This document shows, piece by piece, positions 26,599 through 36,725 of a stretch of 64,000 nt of DNA; the stretch's first letter is position 1; every line of letters begins with the position of its first letter. Under the pieces are notes generated by a model, which did not search any database, had not been told where the DNA came from, and saw nothing but the letters and a program-made list of their open reading frames with translations. The stretch comes from Flintibacter sp. KGMB00164 (GTDB lineage Bacteria > Bacillota > Clostridia > Oscillospirales > Oscillospiraceae): assembly GCF_008727735.1 (NCBI RefSeq), contig NZ_CP044227.1, forward strand, positions 1,736,001 through 1,800,000, in the 5' to 3' direction. The position numbers and the translations under genes are program-made.

Positions 26599-28125
26599 TT
26601 GAAAAAAGTGCTGTATATCCTGTTTCACCGCTCGGTGGTGGTAGGGCTGTCCCTGTTGGCCCAGGTGGTTTCTCTCATTGTGATGGTGATGTTTTTCTCC
26701 GGCCACACCCAGGGGTTTTATTGGTGCTGTATCGCCCTGAGCGTGGTAGCCGCTATGCTGATTCTGGGCAGCAGCATCGACCCGGCTTACAAGATCGCCT
26801 GGCTGCTGCTGGTGCTGCCCTTCCCGGTGTTCGGCGGCATCTTCTATCTGCTGGTGGGCGGCGGACACATCCCCAAACGCATCACCCGGCGCATGAAGCG
26901 CATCGCCGAGCAGTCGGCGGAAAACCTGAAGGCCGACTTTAAGGCCGACGACCTGCTCCCTCTGGGGGAGGACGCCGCCAGCCAGGCCCGCTACCTGGAA
27001 AACTACGCCTGCTGCCCCGCCTACACCAACACGGAGACCGAGTATTTTGCTCTGGGCGATCTGGCCTTTCCCCGGATGTTGGAAGAGCTGAAAAAGGCCA
27101 AGCACTATATCTTCTTGGAGTACTTTATCATTCAGCCCGGAAAATTCTGGGACAGCATCCTGGACATTTTGGAGGAAAAGGCGGCCCAGGGGGTGGAGGT
27201 GCGCCTCATCTACGACGACATGGGCTGCATGTTCACCCTGCCCCGGGACTACAACGAGCAGATGGCCGCCCGGGGTATCCAGTGCCGGGTCTTTAACCGC
27301 TTTGTCCCCGTGATGTCCCTGCGCCTCAACAACCGGGACCACCGCAAGCTGATGATCATTGACGGCCAGGTGGGCTTTACCGGAGGCATCAATCTGGCCG
27401 ACGAGTATATCAACCAGCACGAGCGCTTCGGCCACTGGAAGGACAGCGTCATCCTGCTGGAGGGAGACGCGGTGTGGTCCATGGCGGTAATGTTCTTGTC
27501 CATGTGGGACCACTGCTGCGGCTGGGAAGAGGAGTTTGACCGTTTCCGGCCCGCCCCCTCCCCTGCCCGGCCCTGGACAGGCTATGTCCAGCCCTATACC
27601 GACACCCCCCTGGACCAGGAGCCGGTGGGCCAGTCGGTGTATCTGAACATGATCGCCAAGGCCCGGAAGTATATCTATATCACCACCCCCTACCTGGTCA
27701 TTGACGTGGCCACCAATACCGCCCTTTGCAACGCCGCCAAATCGGGTGTGGATGTGCGCATCATCACCCCCCACATTCCCGACAAGCGCTACGTCTTTGA
27801 GGTCACCCGAGCCCACTATCCCCCTCTGCTGAAGGCGGGAGTAAAAATCTACGAGTACACCCCCGGCTTTATCCACGCAAAAAACTTTGTGGTGGATGAC
27901 CGCTTTGCCGTGGTGGGCACGGTCAACCTAGACTACCGCAGCCTGTTTCTCCACTTTGAGGACGGCGTGTGGCTGTGCGAGGCCCCCTGCATCCACGACA
28001 TTCGCGCCGACTTTGAGGAGACCCTGAAGGTGTGCGAGCGCATCTCTCTGCGCAAGCACCGGCGGCTCAATCCCCTGGTACAGCTCTACCGCAATATTCT
28101 GCGTGTGTTTGCCCCTCTGATGTAA
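26599..28125 (+). CDS. cls: Cardiolipin synthase
   Basis: 508 residues; condenses two phosphatidylglycerols to cardiolipin at the membrane. Two or three N-terminal hydrophobic helices (about 10-75) precede two phospholipase D HKD motifs: DHRKLMIIDGQVGFTGG (about 247-263) and IHAKNFVVDDRFAVVG (about 430-445). TTG start with GGAGGTGAT upstream, 33 bases after the phosphodiesterase stop, so the two may be co-transcribed. Ends at a strong terminator. Confidence 0.95.
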   Translation: MKKVLYILFHRSVVVGLSLLAQVVSLIVMVMFFSGHTQGFYWCCIALSVVAAMLILGSSIDPAYKIAWLLLVLPFPVFGGIFYLLVGGGHIPKRITRRMKRIAEQSAENLKADFKADDLLPLGEDAASQARYLENYACCPAYTNTETEYFALGDLAFPRMLEELKKAKHYIFLEYFIIQPGKFWDSILDILEEKAAQGVEVRLIYDDMGCMFTLPRDYNEQMAARGIQCRVFNRFVPVMSLRLNNRDHRKLMIIDGQVGFTGGINLADEYINQHERFGHWKDSVILLEGDAVWSMAVMFLSMWDHCCGWEEEFDRFRPAPSPARPWTGYVQPYTDTPLDQEPVGQSVYLNMIAKARKYIYITTPYLVIDVATNTALCNAAKSGVDVRIITPHIPDKRYVFEVTRAHYPPLLKAGVKIYEYTPGFIHAKNFVVDDRFAVVGTVNLDYRSLFLHFEDGVWLCEAPCIHDIRADFEETLKVCERISLRKHRRLNPLVQLYRNILRVFAPLM

Positions 28126-28171
28126 AAAGCGCGGGACACAGAAGTGATCGCTTCTGTGTCCCGCGTTTTTT
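28124..28171. terminator. Bidirectional terminator, cls / Toprim gene
   Basis: CGCGGGACACAGAAG (28130-28144) pairs perfectly with CTTCTGTGTCCCGCG (28151-28165). A-run on the left and T-run on the right let it serve both converging genes. Confidence 0.93.
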
Positions 28172-28172
28172 G

Positions 28173-28772
28173 TTATGTTTCCTCCAGCCCCAGCAGCTCC
28201 AGGGCCTCCTGGGCGGTATAGCAGGTGTTGAGCACCTCCAACAGGGCGTTGGCGCTCATGTGCTCGGGCAGGGCAAGCTGCTTGAGCAGCGCCTGCCGCC
28301 GCTGGGCGCTGTCCGGCCGTCCGGTAAGTCCCGCCACAAACAGATCTCCCTTGGTGAGGGCGGCGCCTCCCTTCTCCGGGCCGTCTCCCGCCCGAAAGGT
28401 GGCGCCCGCACGGCGCAGCACCTCTTCCAGCACCTGAGGGGTCATTCCCTCCACCCCCAGCTTGCCCTCTTTGCCCGCCTTGCGCTTGCGGCGCTCCTTG
28501 CCGTAGACGTCGGGGATATAGGCATGCTTGAGGTATTTTGCAGGGATCTCCCCCTTGATCCGGTTGCGGATGACAAATCCCGCCCCGTCCGAATCGGTGA
28601 GGACAATGAGTCCACGCTTTTCCGCCGCCTTGCGCAGCAGGGCCATCCGCTCCGGGTCCTTGAAGATGCCAAAGCCCCTTGTCTCGATGATGAGGGTGTC
28701 CACCACCTGGGAGAGGGTATTTTTATCGTAGCGGCCCTCTACAGCGATGGCCTCCTGTATTTTTATGTGCAT
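28173..28772 (-). CDS. Toprim-domain protein, RNase M5-like
   Basis: 199 residues. The N-terminal Toprim domain has the catalytic Glu12 (VEGRYDK) and the D60-S-D62 pair (VLTDSDGAG). The C-terminal part resembles DUF4093, as in ribonuclease M5, which matures 5S rRNA. In Bacillus rnmV lies next to ksgA; here rsmA is 4.5 kb away on the other strand. The start is ATG 28772 with GAGGTGA rather than a GTG nine bases earlier. The family is firm, RNase M5 activity likely but not proven. Confidence 0.82.
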   Translation of the reverse strand: MHIKIQEAIAVEGRYDKNTLSQVVDTLIIETRGFGIFKDPERMALLRKAAEKRGLIVLTDSDGAGFVIRNRIKGEIPAKYLKHAYIPDVYGKERRKRKAGKEGKLGVEGMTPQVLEEVLRRAGATFRAGDGPEKGGAALTKGDLFVAGLTGRPDSAQRRQALLKQLALPEHMSANALLEVLNTCYTAQEALELLGLEET

Positions 28773-28782
28773 AGCCGTCACC

Positions 28783-29844
28783 TCAGTACCGCCGGGCGGC
28801 CTTGGGCGCGGCAGGGGTGGCCAGCTCCAGCAGCAGGCCGGTGAGCAGCTCCTGGCCGTCCTGGCCGGTGGACTTCATGGCCAGGTCCACCTGGCCGCAC
28901 CGCACCACCGCCTTGCGGCACCAGCCTAGGGTGAAGCGCCGGGCGCTGTTCACCAGCTTTTCCGCCGGGTAGGGCTTGATGCCCCACAGGGCGGCCACGT
29001 AGGACGGCCCTCTCCCCTGTTCCAGGGCCAGGCGGGCGGAGTAGAGCTGGCGCATCTGCCGCCCCAGAGACCACATGATCTTAATGGGTGGCTCCTGCAT
29101 CTGGTAGAGCTCTCCCAGCACCGAGGCCGCCTGGTCGAACTTCCCTTCGCCAATGGCGTCGGTCATCCGGAAGACCACCGCGTCCAGCTGAGGGGTGGCC
29201 ACCGCGTCGATGTCCTGGCGGGTGATGTGCACCCCCTTGGCATAGGCCCCGATCTTCTCGATCTCCCCGATGAGGTTGGTCATCAGGTCGCCGCACAGGA
29301 AAATCAGGTCCAGGGCCAGCTTGGAGTCGATATCCTTGCCCAGCGCCCGGAACCGCCGCCGCACCCAGTCCACCAGATCCCCCTGGTCCTGGCGAACAAA
29401 GTTGACCACCGTTCCCGCCTGCTTGATGACGGCGGAAAATTTGGTCCGGGCATCCATTTTGAAGGGGACTAAATCAAACACAAAGACGAGACACACGTAG
29501 TCGGGCAGCTGGCTGAGCAGCTTGCCGTAGGCCTCCCGGTCCTTCTCCCCCGCCTTAAAGAGGTCAAAATCGGTGACCTGCACCAGGGTACGCTCCGCCA
29601 TCATAGGCAGGCAGTCGATGGCCTCCTCCAGGGCGTGGGGAGACATATCCTTGGCCGCGATGGGGTGGAAGTTGAACTCCTCCAGCCCTCCGGCCAGCAC
29701 CTTCTCCCGGAGCCTCCCCAGGTAGTAGTCCCTCAAGTAGGTCTCCTCCCCGTGGAGAAGATAGAGCTGCCCCGGCGTGCCCGCCGACAGGTCCTTTTTC
29801 AGTTTCTGATATCCGGCCGTATCGGCCTTTGCTTTTGGGGGCAT
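28783..29844 (-). CDS. holA: DNA polymerase III delta subunit
   Basis: 353 residues; the clamp-loader subunit that opens the beta ring. Recognised by the N-terminal YLLHGEETYLRDYY block, SLPMMAERTLVQVTDFD-like strand, the VFVFDLVPFKMD segment, LIGEIEKIGAYA and the C-terminal collar helices (LARQMRQLYSAR-like). The start is MPPKAKADT with AAGGAGGCG; longer in-frame starts lie inside comEC. Order comEC-holA-Toprim on one strand suggests an operon. Confidence 0.93.
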   Translation of the reverse strand: MPPKAKADTAGYQKLKKDLSAGTPGQLYLLHGEETYLRDYYLGRLREKVLAGGLEEFNFHPIAAKDMSPHALEEAIDCLPMMAERTLVQVTDFDLFKAGEKDREAYGKLLSQLPDYVCLVFVFDLVPFKMDARTKFSAVIKQAGTVVNFVRQDQGDLVDWVRRRFRALGKDIDSKLALDLIFLCGDLMTNLIGEIEKIGAYAKGVHITRQDIDAVATPQLDAVVFRMTDAIGEGKFDQAASVLGELYQMQEPPIKIMWSLGRQMRQLYSARLALEQGRGPSYVAALWGIKPYPAEKLVNSARRFTLGWCRKAVVRCGQVDLAMKSTGQDGQELLTGLLLELATPAAPKAARRY

Positions 29845-29857
29845 AACCCGCGCCTCC

Positions 29858-32191
29858 TTATTGTGAATCTGATCGTTCGGTCTCCACCGCCGCTCCAATG
29901 CGCAAGGTAATATTCCCCTGCAGGTCGGTGCGGTAGATACGGCAGCCTGCCGCCGCCAGGCGCTCCAGCGTCTCCTGGGCAGGATGGCCGTAGGTATTGT
30001 GCTCTCCCACCGAGAGAAATGCGTAATCCGGGGCAGTGGCCGCCAGCAGCTGCTCCGAGGTGGAGGATTTGGAGCCGTGGTGGCCCGCCACCAGCACCTC
30101 CAGGTCGGGCAGGTCGGTATGGGCCAGAAGCTGCTGTTCCACATCGGCGCCCATGTCCCCGGTGATGAGGGTATCAAAATCTCCGGTGGAAATGAGACAG
30201 GTCAGCCCTGCCTCGTTGGTCTCTCCCGCGCCCAGGGGCGCATAGAGCTGAATGGTTCGAGTCTCGTCCAGGGTAAGGAGGGTGTCCTCTCCCACCTCCA
30301 GGACCTCCACATCCCGCACCTCCGCAACCGACAAAATCTCGTCCCGCAGGGGTTCCTCCTCCCCGGTGGCAGGTGGGATGGCAAGGGTATCTACTTGTAC
30401 CCGTTTCAACAGTTCCGTTACCCCGTTGGCGTGGTCCGCGTGGAAGTGGGTGAGCACCAACAGGTCCAGCCGCCCTACCCCGTAGTCTCCCAGGAAGTCG
30501 GCAGCAATATCTCCGGCGTTGTCATAGCTGTCCCCGCCGCAGTCCACCAGGCACAAAAAGCCTCCGCTGCGCACCAGCACGCTCTGCCCCTGACCTACGT
30601 TCAACACGGTAACTGCCCCGCTCCCCCACCAGAAGCTCCAGGCGTTAAGGAGCATGGCCAGACACAGGGTGGCCACACCGCAGCAGGTGGGGATGATCCA
30701 CCGTTTCTTGCCCGGCAGGATGGGGATAAGGATCAAAATGAGGTACACCAGCACCAGCCAGGCGCGGTAATAGACGCTGTTGGTGGTGACGGCGGAGAAG
30801 GTAAGATTGGACAGGCCGTCCACGACCCAGTTGAGGTAGCGCCCCAAGGGCGCAATGGGCAGGGCAAGCAGAGCGGCCAGTTCTGGAAGAAACACGCCCA
30901 GCGTGCCGATCAGCACCCCTGCTCCAAACAGGATACCCACCGCCCACAGAGTCAGCAGGTTGGACAGGGGTGCAATGAGGGACACGGATTGAAAATAAAT
31001 GGCCGAGAGGGGCACCGTAAACACCGAAGCTCCCAATGTGGTACAGAAGGTAGATACCACAAACCGGGGTACCAGTTGGATCGCCCACCAGAAGGTCCAC
31101 CGCTTTGCTGGCCGGAAGGGAATCCGAGCCAGAAGGGCCGCGTGAAGGGGCTGGCCACACAGGAAGATACCCGCCACCGCCGCAAAGGAGAGCTGAAGCC
31201 CGATGTGGGCCGCAGAGAAGGGATTATATAAAAGCAGCAGCAAAAGAGCGCTGCCCAGGGAGGTAAACTCGTCCCGCTCCCGATAGAACAGCGGACCGAT
31301 ATGCAGCAGCAGGATCATCACCGCTGCCCGCACCACGGAAGGGGTACACCCGGCAGTGAGGGTGAAAAGCAAGGTCACCGGAATGGTAACCAGAGAAGCC
31401 AGCCGCCGCCATTTTCCCAGCAGCATGGAAAGAAGCCCGGCCAGAAAGGCCAGGTGCATGCCAGACACCGCCACGGTGTGGCTCAGGCCTGTGCGCTGGA
31501 GGGAGGTAGTGAAGGGATCTGTGAGACTGTCCCGGTTGCCCGTCACCAGGGCCTGTACCAGCCCGGATACATCGCCGGGAAACGTTTGGGCGATACTCTC
31601 CTTCAGCGCCTGGGACCAGTAGGCGGGCCGATCCCGCAGCGGGATGTGGTCCGGCTGTTCCACCTCCAGGCGGCCGTAGGCCTGTCCGGTCAGAAAGATG
31701 CCCTTGGCCGTGTAGTAGGTGATCTCCTCCCCGGACGAAGCCCGGTCAGCCAGAGCGCAATGGACCACCGTCTCGATGCGGTCACCGGGCCGCAGGTTGG
31801 AACCCTGTTCATCCACATAGAGGAGGATGGGCACGGTGACCCACCCTTCTGTATCCGCCCGGGCTAAAACCGAAACGCCGCCGTAGTCGGTCTCCTGGGG
31901 CCACTGTGAGATAGTGGCCGTGAGGCGCACCGTTTTCTCATCCAGAGCCTGAGCGGGAGCCCAGAACACCTGGCTGTACCCGGCCGTCCACAGGCATCCC
32001 AGAGCCAGTCCGAAGGCGGCGTACCGCGCCTTCCGGTTTCGGGGCATTTGTCTCAGACGGGACAGAAACGTAACTGCAAAGGCCAAAACAAAAGCGTACC
32101 CCAGAGGGAGCAGAACTCCCTCCAAGGGCAAATAATTGGCGCACAACACCGCTGCGGCAAAGGAAAAGGAGAGAATGGCCAGCATGCTCAC
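29858..32191 (-). CDS. comEC: ComEC/Rec2 DNA-uptake channel protein
   Basis: 777 residues. Two or three N-terminal helices, an OB-like outer domain (DUF4131, about 70-190), the polytopic competence domain (about 215-500, with AVSGMHLAFLAGL), then a C-terminal metallo-beta-lactamase domain with LTHFHADHANG, GHHGS and SVGEHNTYGHP. It forms the inner-membrane pore for single-stranded DNA, and the MBL domain may degrade the second strand. GTG 32191 with AAGGAGGG seven bases upstream. No comEA is seen in the window. Confidence 0.94.
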   Translation of the reverse strand: MSMLAILSFSFAAAVLCANYLPLEGVLLPLGYAFVLAFAVTFLSRLRQMPRNRKARYAAFGLALGCLWTAGYSQVFWAPAQALDEKTVRLTATISQWPQETDYGGVSVLARADTEGWVTVPILLYVDEQGSNLRPGDRIETVVHCALADRASSGEEITYYTAKGIFLTGQAYGRLEVEQPDHIPLRDRPAYWSQALKESIAQTFPGDVSGLVQALVTGNRDSLTDPFTTSLQRTGLSHTVAVSGMHLAFLAGLLSMLLGKWRRLASLVTIPVTLLFTLTAGCTPSVVRAAVMILLLHIGPLFYRERDEFTSLGSALLLLLLYNPFSAAHIGLQLSFAAVAGIFLCGQPLHAALLARIPFRPAKRWTFWWAIQLVPRFVVSTFCTTLGASVFTVPLSAIYFQSVSLIAPLSNLLTLWAVGILFGAGVLIGTLGVFLPELAALLALPIAPLGRYLNWVVDGLSNLTFSAVTTNSVYYRAWLVLVYLILILIPILPGKKRWIIPTCCGVATLCLAMLLNAWSFWWGSGAVTVLNVGQGQSVLVRSGGFLCLVDCGGDSYDNAGDIAADFLGDYGVGRLDLLVLTHFHADHANGVTELLKRVQVDTLAIPPATGEEEPLRDEILSVAEVRDVEVLEVGEDTLLTLDETRTIQLYAPLGAGETNEAGLTCLISTGDFDTLITGDMGADVEQQLLAHTDLPDLEVLVAGHHGSKSSTSEQLLAATAPDYAFLSVGEHNTYGHPAQETLERLAAAGCRIYRTDLQGNITLRIGAAVETERSDSQ

Positions 32192-32295
32192 CGCCCGTCC
32201 CTCCTTCTCTCATTCTGCCCTCCATTATAAAAGAATTTCCGGCTGGATACAAGAGAAGATGTCGAAGCGGGTCGAATTTGGTCCTGCCACAGCAA

Positions 32296-32321
32296 GCGGG
32301 GAGCCGAAATCGGCTCCCCGC
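32296..32321 (-). terminator. Hairpin after folT
   Basis: GCGGGGAGCCGA (32296-32307) pairs perfectly with TCGGCTCCCCGC (32310-32321). The T-run on the minus strand is poor, so it may be a weak terminator or an mRNA end stabiliser. Confidence 0.6.
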
Positions 32322-32331
32322 GGAAGAAAAA

Positions 32332-32949
32332 TCAAAATACCTTGATGGCTCCGTCCACCTGCTTGGGGATCAGGTTCATCCGCTGCAGAATGGGCAGAAG
32401 CGCCTGGAACAGCACATACAGCACCGCCGCCTTGGGGATGATGGTCACCAAATTTTTGATCAGGCTCGGTACAAACCAGGCCCAATATACACCCCCGCGC
32501 ATCATCACGGTCCACACGCTGCCCATGGCGGCATTGACCAGCAGATTGACCAGCACGTTGGCCAGCACCAGCCGCCACACAGTGATCTTGGCCCGGTAGA
32601 AACACAGGGCATACACCAGAACCCCCGCCATGGTGGACAGGGTGTAGCCAGGGAAAAAGTCCCCGGTGGGCTGGAGAATGAAACCCAGGATATCCTCTAC
32701 AAAGGCAAAGATCAATCCCAGCGTGGGACCGCACACCAGGGCACACAGACCCCGGGCCAGAAAGCCCCAGGTGAGCTTGGTATGGGCAATGGGAATGCCG
32801 GGAATGAGGGACAGCGCCCGGGTCATGGCCACCATCAGGGCTGCGAACATTAGTAGCTTCAGGGCCTTGGCGCAGGCGTTGGCCTCCCGCCAGTAGGCGG
32901 GAGTAAAGGGAGTGCGGTACAAATTCATGGGGATGCGGGTCTGGGACAT
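32332..32949 (-). CDS. folT: Folate-family ECF transporter S component
   Basis: 205 residues, about six helices, matching the FolT group: LKLLMFAALMVAMTRALSLIPG, WGFLARGLCALVCGPTLGLIFAFVEDILGFIL, and LVLANVLVNLLVNAAMGSVW. The S component binds folate and docks on a shared EcfAAT module not in this window. The start is MSQTRIPMN with AGGAGG; the frame continues upstream through the riboswitch and is rejected there. The leader carries a probable THF riboswitch, which supports folate as the ligand. Confidence 0.88.
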   Translation of the reverse strand: MSQTRIPMNLYRTPFTPAYWREANACAKALKLLMFAALMVAMTRALSLIPGIPIAHTKLTWGFLARGLCALVCGPTLGLIFAFVEDILGFILQPTGDFFPGYTLSTMAGVLVYALCFYRAKITVWRLVLANVLVNLLVNAAMGSVWTVMMRGGVYWAWFVPSLIKNLVTIIPKAAVLYVLFQALLPILQRMNLIPKQVDGAIKVF

Positions 32950-33035
32950 AAAAAAACCTCCTGTCTGTTTTGGCAGCCCGGGTTCGGGAATGCCGCACAG
33001 AGGGAGGAATTCATATTTTTTCGCCCCATCTTTGC

Positions 33036-33156
33036 GGCAGCGGGATGCGAAACACACACTGCCGCCCGCCCAAAGGCGGACTGTTCGTCCGGCGGACAAC
33101 TCCCCGTCCCGCCGACACTAAGGCGCCAGATCCAGCACGTGTGCTTCTACTCTGCC
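33036..33156 (-). promoter_or_regulatory. Probable tetrahydrofolate (THF) riboswitch
   Basis: The minus-strand leader of folT begins GGCAGAGTAG and ends GCATCCCGCTGCC, resembling the conserved GGAGAGUAG start and CAUCCGCUCC end of the THF riboswitch; GGCAG and CTGCC form P1. Between them are CGCCTTAGTGT (compare CGUUAAGUG), a GC-rich stem and CGGGCGGCAGTGTGTG. It lies just after a promoter and before a folate transporter, the usual setting. Assignment is by motif recall and context. Confidence 0.75.
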
Positions 33157-33162
33157 GTGGCT

Positions 33163-33191
33163 AGTGTACTCCATCCACTGGGAAAAGGCAA
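33163..33191 (-). promoter_or_regulatory. folT promoter
   Basis: Minus strand TTGCCT (33191-33186), 17-base spacer, TACACT (33168-33163), placing transcription start at the first bases of the riboswitch. Confidence 0.7.
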
Positions 33192-33209
33192 GGGAAACTT
33201 TCCCTGCCC

Positions 33210-33239
33210 TTGACGGCCTGCCCCCTTTCTTAGTATGAT
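33210..33239 (+). promoter_or_regulatory. rsmA promoter
   Basis: TTGACG (33210-33215), 18-base spacer, TATGAT (33234-33239), 33 bp before the rsmA ATG. It diverges from the folT promoter about 20 bp away. Confidence 0.75.
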
Positions 33240-33271
33240 AAAGAGGAAAATCTAGTCATTCGAGGTGTCTT

Positions 33272-34141
33272 ATGGACCTTTGCAATATCAACGACATCAA
33301 AGCCCTGCTCTCCCGCCACGGCTTCCGGTTCTCCAAATCCATGGGCCAGAACTTCCTCATCGAGGACTGGGTCCCCCGTGACATCGCCGACGCCTCCGGT
33401 GCCGCTCCCGGCGTGGGCGTAGTGGAGGTTGGCCCCGGCATCGGCCCCCTCACCCGGGAGCTGTCCCTGCGGGCGGACAAGGTGGTCTCTATTGAGCTGG
33501 ACCGCTCCCTGCTGCCCATTCTGGCCGAGACTCTCTCCGACCATCCCAACGCGGAGATCTTCCCCGGCGACGTGCTGAAAACTGACCTGCCCGCCCTGGT
33601 CTCGGAAAAGCTGGCCGGGCTCTCCCCCATCGCCTGCGCCAATCTGCCCTACAACATTACCACCCCCGCCATCACCGCCCTCATTGAGGCGGGCTGCTTT
33701 GGCTCCATCACGGTGATGATCCAGCGGGAGGTGGCCCGGCGGATCTGCGCCGCCCCCGGCACCGGCGACTACGGCGCCTTCTCGGTGTACTGTCAGTACC
33801 ACACCAAGCCGGAGATTCTCTTTGACGTGCCCCCCTCCTGCTTTATCCCCGCGCCCAAGGTGACTTCCTCCGTGCTGCGCATGGTGCCCCAGACCCCGCC
33901 CGCCGAGGTGGACGACCCGAAGCATTTCTTCCAGGTGGTCCGGGCCGCCTTTGCCCAGCGGCGCAAAACCTTACTGAACAGTTTAAGTTCTGCCTTAGGC
34001 GGCACATATCAGAAGGAAGCAATTGCAAACGCCATTGCTCAGTGCGGCTTGCCTGAAAATATCCGGGGCGAGAGGCTGTCTATTTCCGACTTCGCCGCCC
34101 TTTCCAAGGCTCTGCGCCGGCAGGAGACGCGCTCCCTCTGA
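33272..34141 (+). CDS. rsmA: 16S rRNA adenine dimethyltransferase RsmA/KsgA
   Basis: 289 residues; dimethylates two adjacent adenines in the 3'-terminal helix of 16S rRNA. Motifs: SMGQNFLIEDW, SAM-binding VVEVGPGIGPLT (about 51-62), SIELDRSLLP, and the catalytic NLPYNITTPAI (about 126-136), then FAQRRKTLLNSL near the C-terminus. GAGGTGT precedes the start. The last third (after about 33,970) is less GC-rich than the rest, probably chance. Confidence 0.96.
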   Translation: MDLCNINDIKALLSRHGFRFSKSMGQNFLIEDWVPRDIADASGAAPGVGVVEVGPGIGPLTRELSLRADKVVSIELDRSLLPILAETLSDHPNAEIFPGDVLKTDLPALVSEKLAGLSPIACANLPYNITTPAITALIEAGCFGSITVMIQREVARRICAAPGTGDYGAFSVYCQYHTKPEILFDVPPSCFIPAPKVTSSVLRMVPQTPPAEVDDPKHFFQVVRAAFAQRRKTLLNSLSSALGGTYQKEAIANAIAQCGLPENIRGERLSISDFAALSKALRRQETRSL

Positions 34142-34216
34142 TTCTGGCTGATTATCCAACCTTTGGATAGCAAAACAGCAATATCACCTATAACTAAATT
34201 GCAATCCTTTGGGGAA

Positions 34217-34245
34217 TTGACTTTATTGCCAACTCCGTGTATTAT
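34217..34245 (+). promoter_or_regulatory. pckA promoter
   Basis: TTGACT (34217-34222), 17-base spacer, TATTAT (34240-34245), 84 bp before the start, leaving an 80-base leader in which I see no known regulatory RNA. Confidence 0.8.
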
Positions 34246-34329
34246 TATTTGTGTTTTGGGACTTCTCCGCGCGGAGCAGAGGACGTTTCTGCCCAGGGGA
34301 AGATCATTATAGAAAAGAGGTCATGCGCT

Positions 34330-35937
<1,608 letters not shown>

Positions 35938-35960
35938 TCCCGTTTCCCATACATAGGTTA

Positions 35961-35995
35961 TTCGGGGCGCCGCAGCTGCGGCGCCCCGAATTTTG
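35961..35995 (+). terminator. pckA terminator
   Basis: Perfect 30-base palindrome, arms of 15 (TTCGGGGCGCCGCAG and its complement), then TTTTG. Confidence 0.88.
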
Positions 35996-36007
35996 TGAGG
36001 TAACCCC

Positions 36008-36679
36008 ATGAAAAAGCGCTATCAAACTTCAGAAACTCTGCCGGTCGGCCTTCTGCTGGCCCTGGCAGGAGGTTTTCTGGACGCATACAGCTATTTAAAC
36101 CGGGGACAGGTCTTCGCCACGGCGGAGACGGGCAACCTGGTGCTGCTGGGCATCAATTTCTCCATGGGTAATTGGTCCCAGGCTCTGCACTATCTGCTGC
36201 CCGTACTGGCCTATACCGCCGGCGTGCTGGTCACAGAGCTGCTGCGCCGCCGGCTGGGCGAGGAGGGCGGATGGCTGCACTGGCGGCAATACCTGCTGCT
36301 GATGGAGTGCGTAGTCATCGGAGCCGTGGCTTTTCTTCCACACTCCCTGGATCCCCTGGCCAACATTATGATCTCCTTTGCCAGCGCGGTACAGGTAGAC
36401 TCCTTCCGGAAATTCAACGGCTGCGGCTGTGCCACTACCATGTGTACCGGTAACCTGAGAAGCGGTACGGAACACCTGTTTTTCTGGCTGTCTCATCGGG
36501 AGCATGACGCCCTGGCCAAGATGGGTGTGTATTACGGACTCATCCTCACCTTTGTGGTGGGTGCGGTGGCCAGCGGTCTGCTCAGTCGTTGGCTGCACAG
36601 CCAGACCGCTCTGATTGCCATCCTTCCCCTGCTCATCGCCTTCATCCTCATGTTCCGGGAACGGGTTCAGGATAAATAA
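36008..36679 (+). CDS. DUF1275 (YoaK-like) membrane protein
   Basis: 223 residues, six hydrophobic helices. Family features: LALAGGFLDAYSYLNRG (residues about 17-33), TAETGNLVLLGI, the central QVDSFRKFNGCGCATTMCTGNLRS with the conserved TGN. No biochemical role is established for the family. GAGGTAACCCC precedes the ATG. It could be partly read through from pckA across the terminator, but it ends at its own hairpin. Confidence 0.88.
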   Translation: MKKRYQTSETLPVGLLLALAGGFLDAYSYLNRGQVFATAETGNLVLLGINFSMGNWSQALHYLLPVLAYTAGVLVTELLRRRLGEEGGWLHWRQYLLLMECVVIGAVAFLPHSLDPLANIMISFASAVQVDSFRKFNGCGCATTMCTGNLRSGTEHLFFWLSHREHDALAKMGVYYGLILTFVVGAVASGLLSRWLHSQTALIAILPLLIAFILMFRERVQDK

Positions 36680-36682
36680 ATG

Positions 36683-36719
36683 AAAAACCGGCGCGCGTCC
36701 CTGACTGGGACGCGCGCCG
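36683..36719. terminator. Bidirectional terminator
   Basis: CGGCGCGCGTCCC (36689-36701) pairs with GGGACGCGCGCCG (36707-36719); an A-run on the left gives Ts for the minus-strand dpaL transcript. Confidence 0.88.
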
Positions 36720-36725
36720 ATGCTA

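Noticed and set aside
29845..30177. Longer N-terminus for holA
   Set aside because: The 111 extra codons lie inside comEC in another frame and are Trp/Pro/Arg-rich noise; MPPKAK has AAGGAGGCG.
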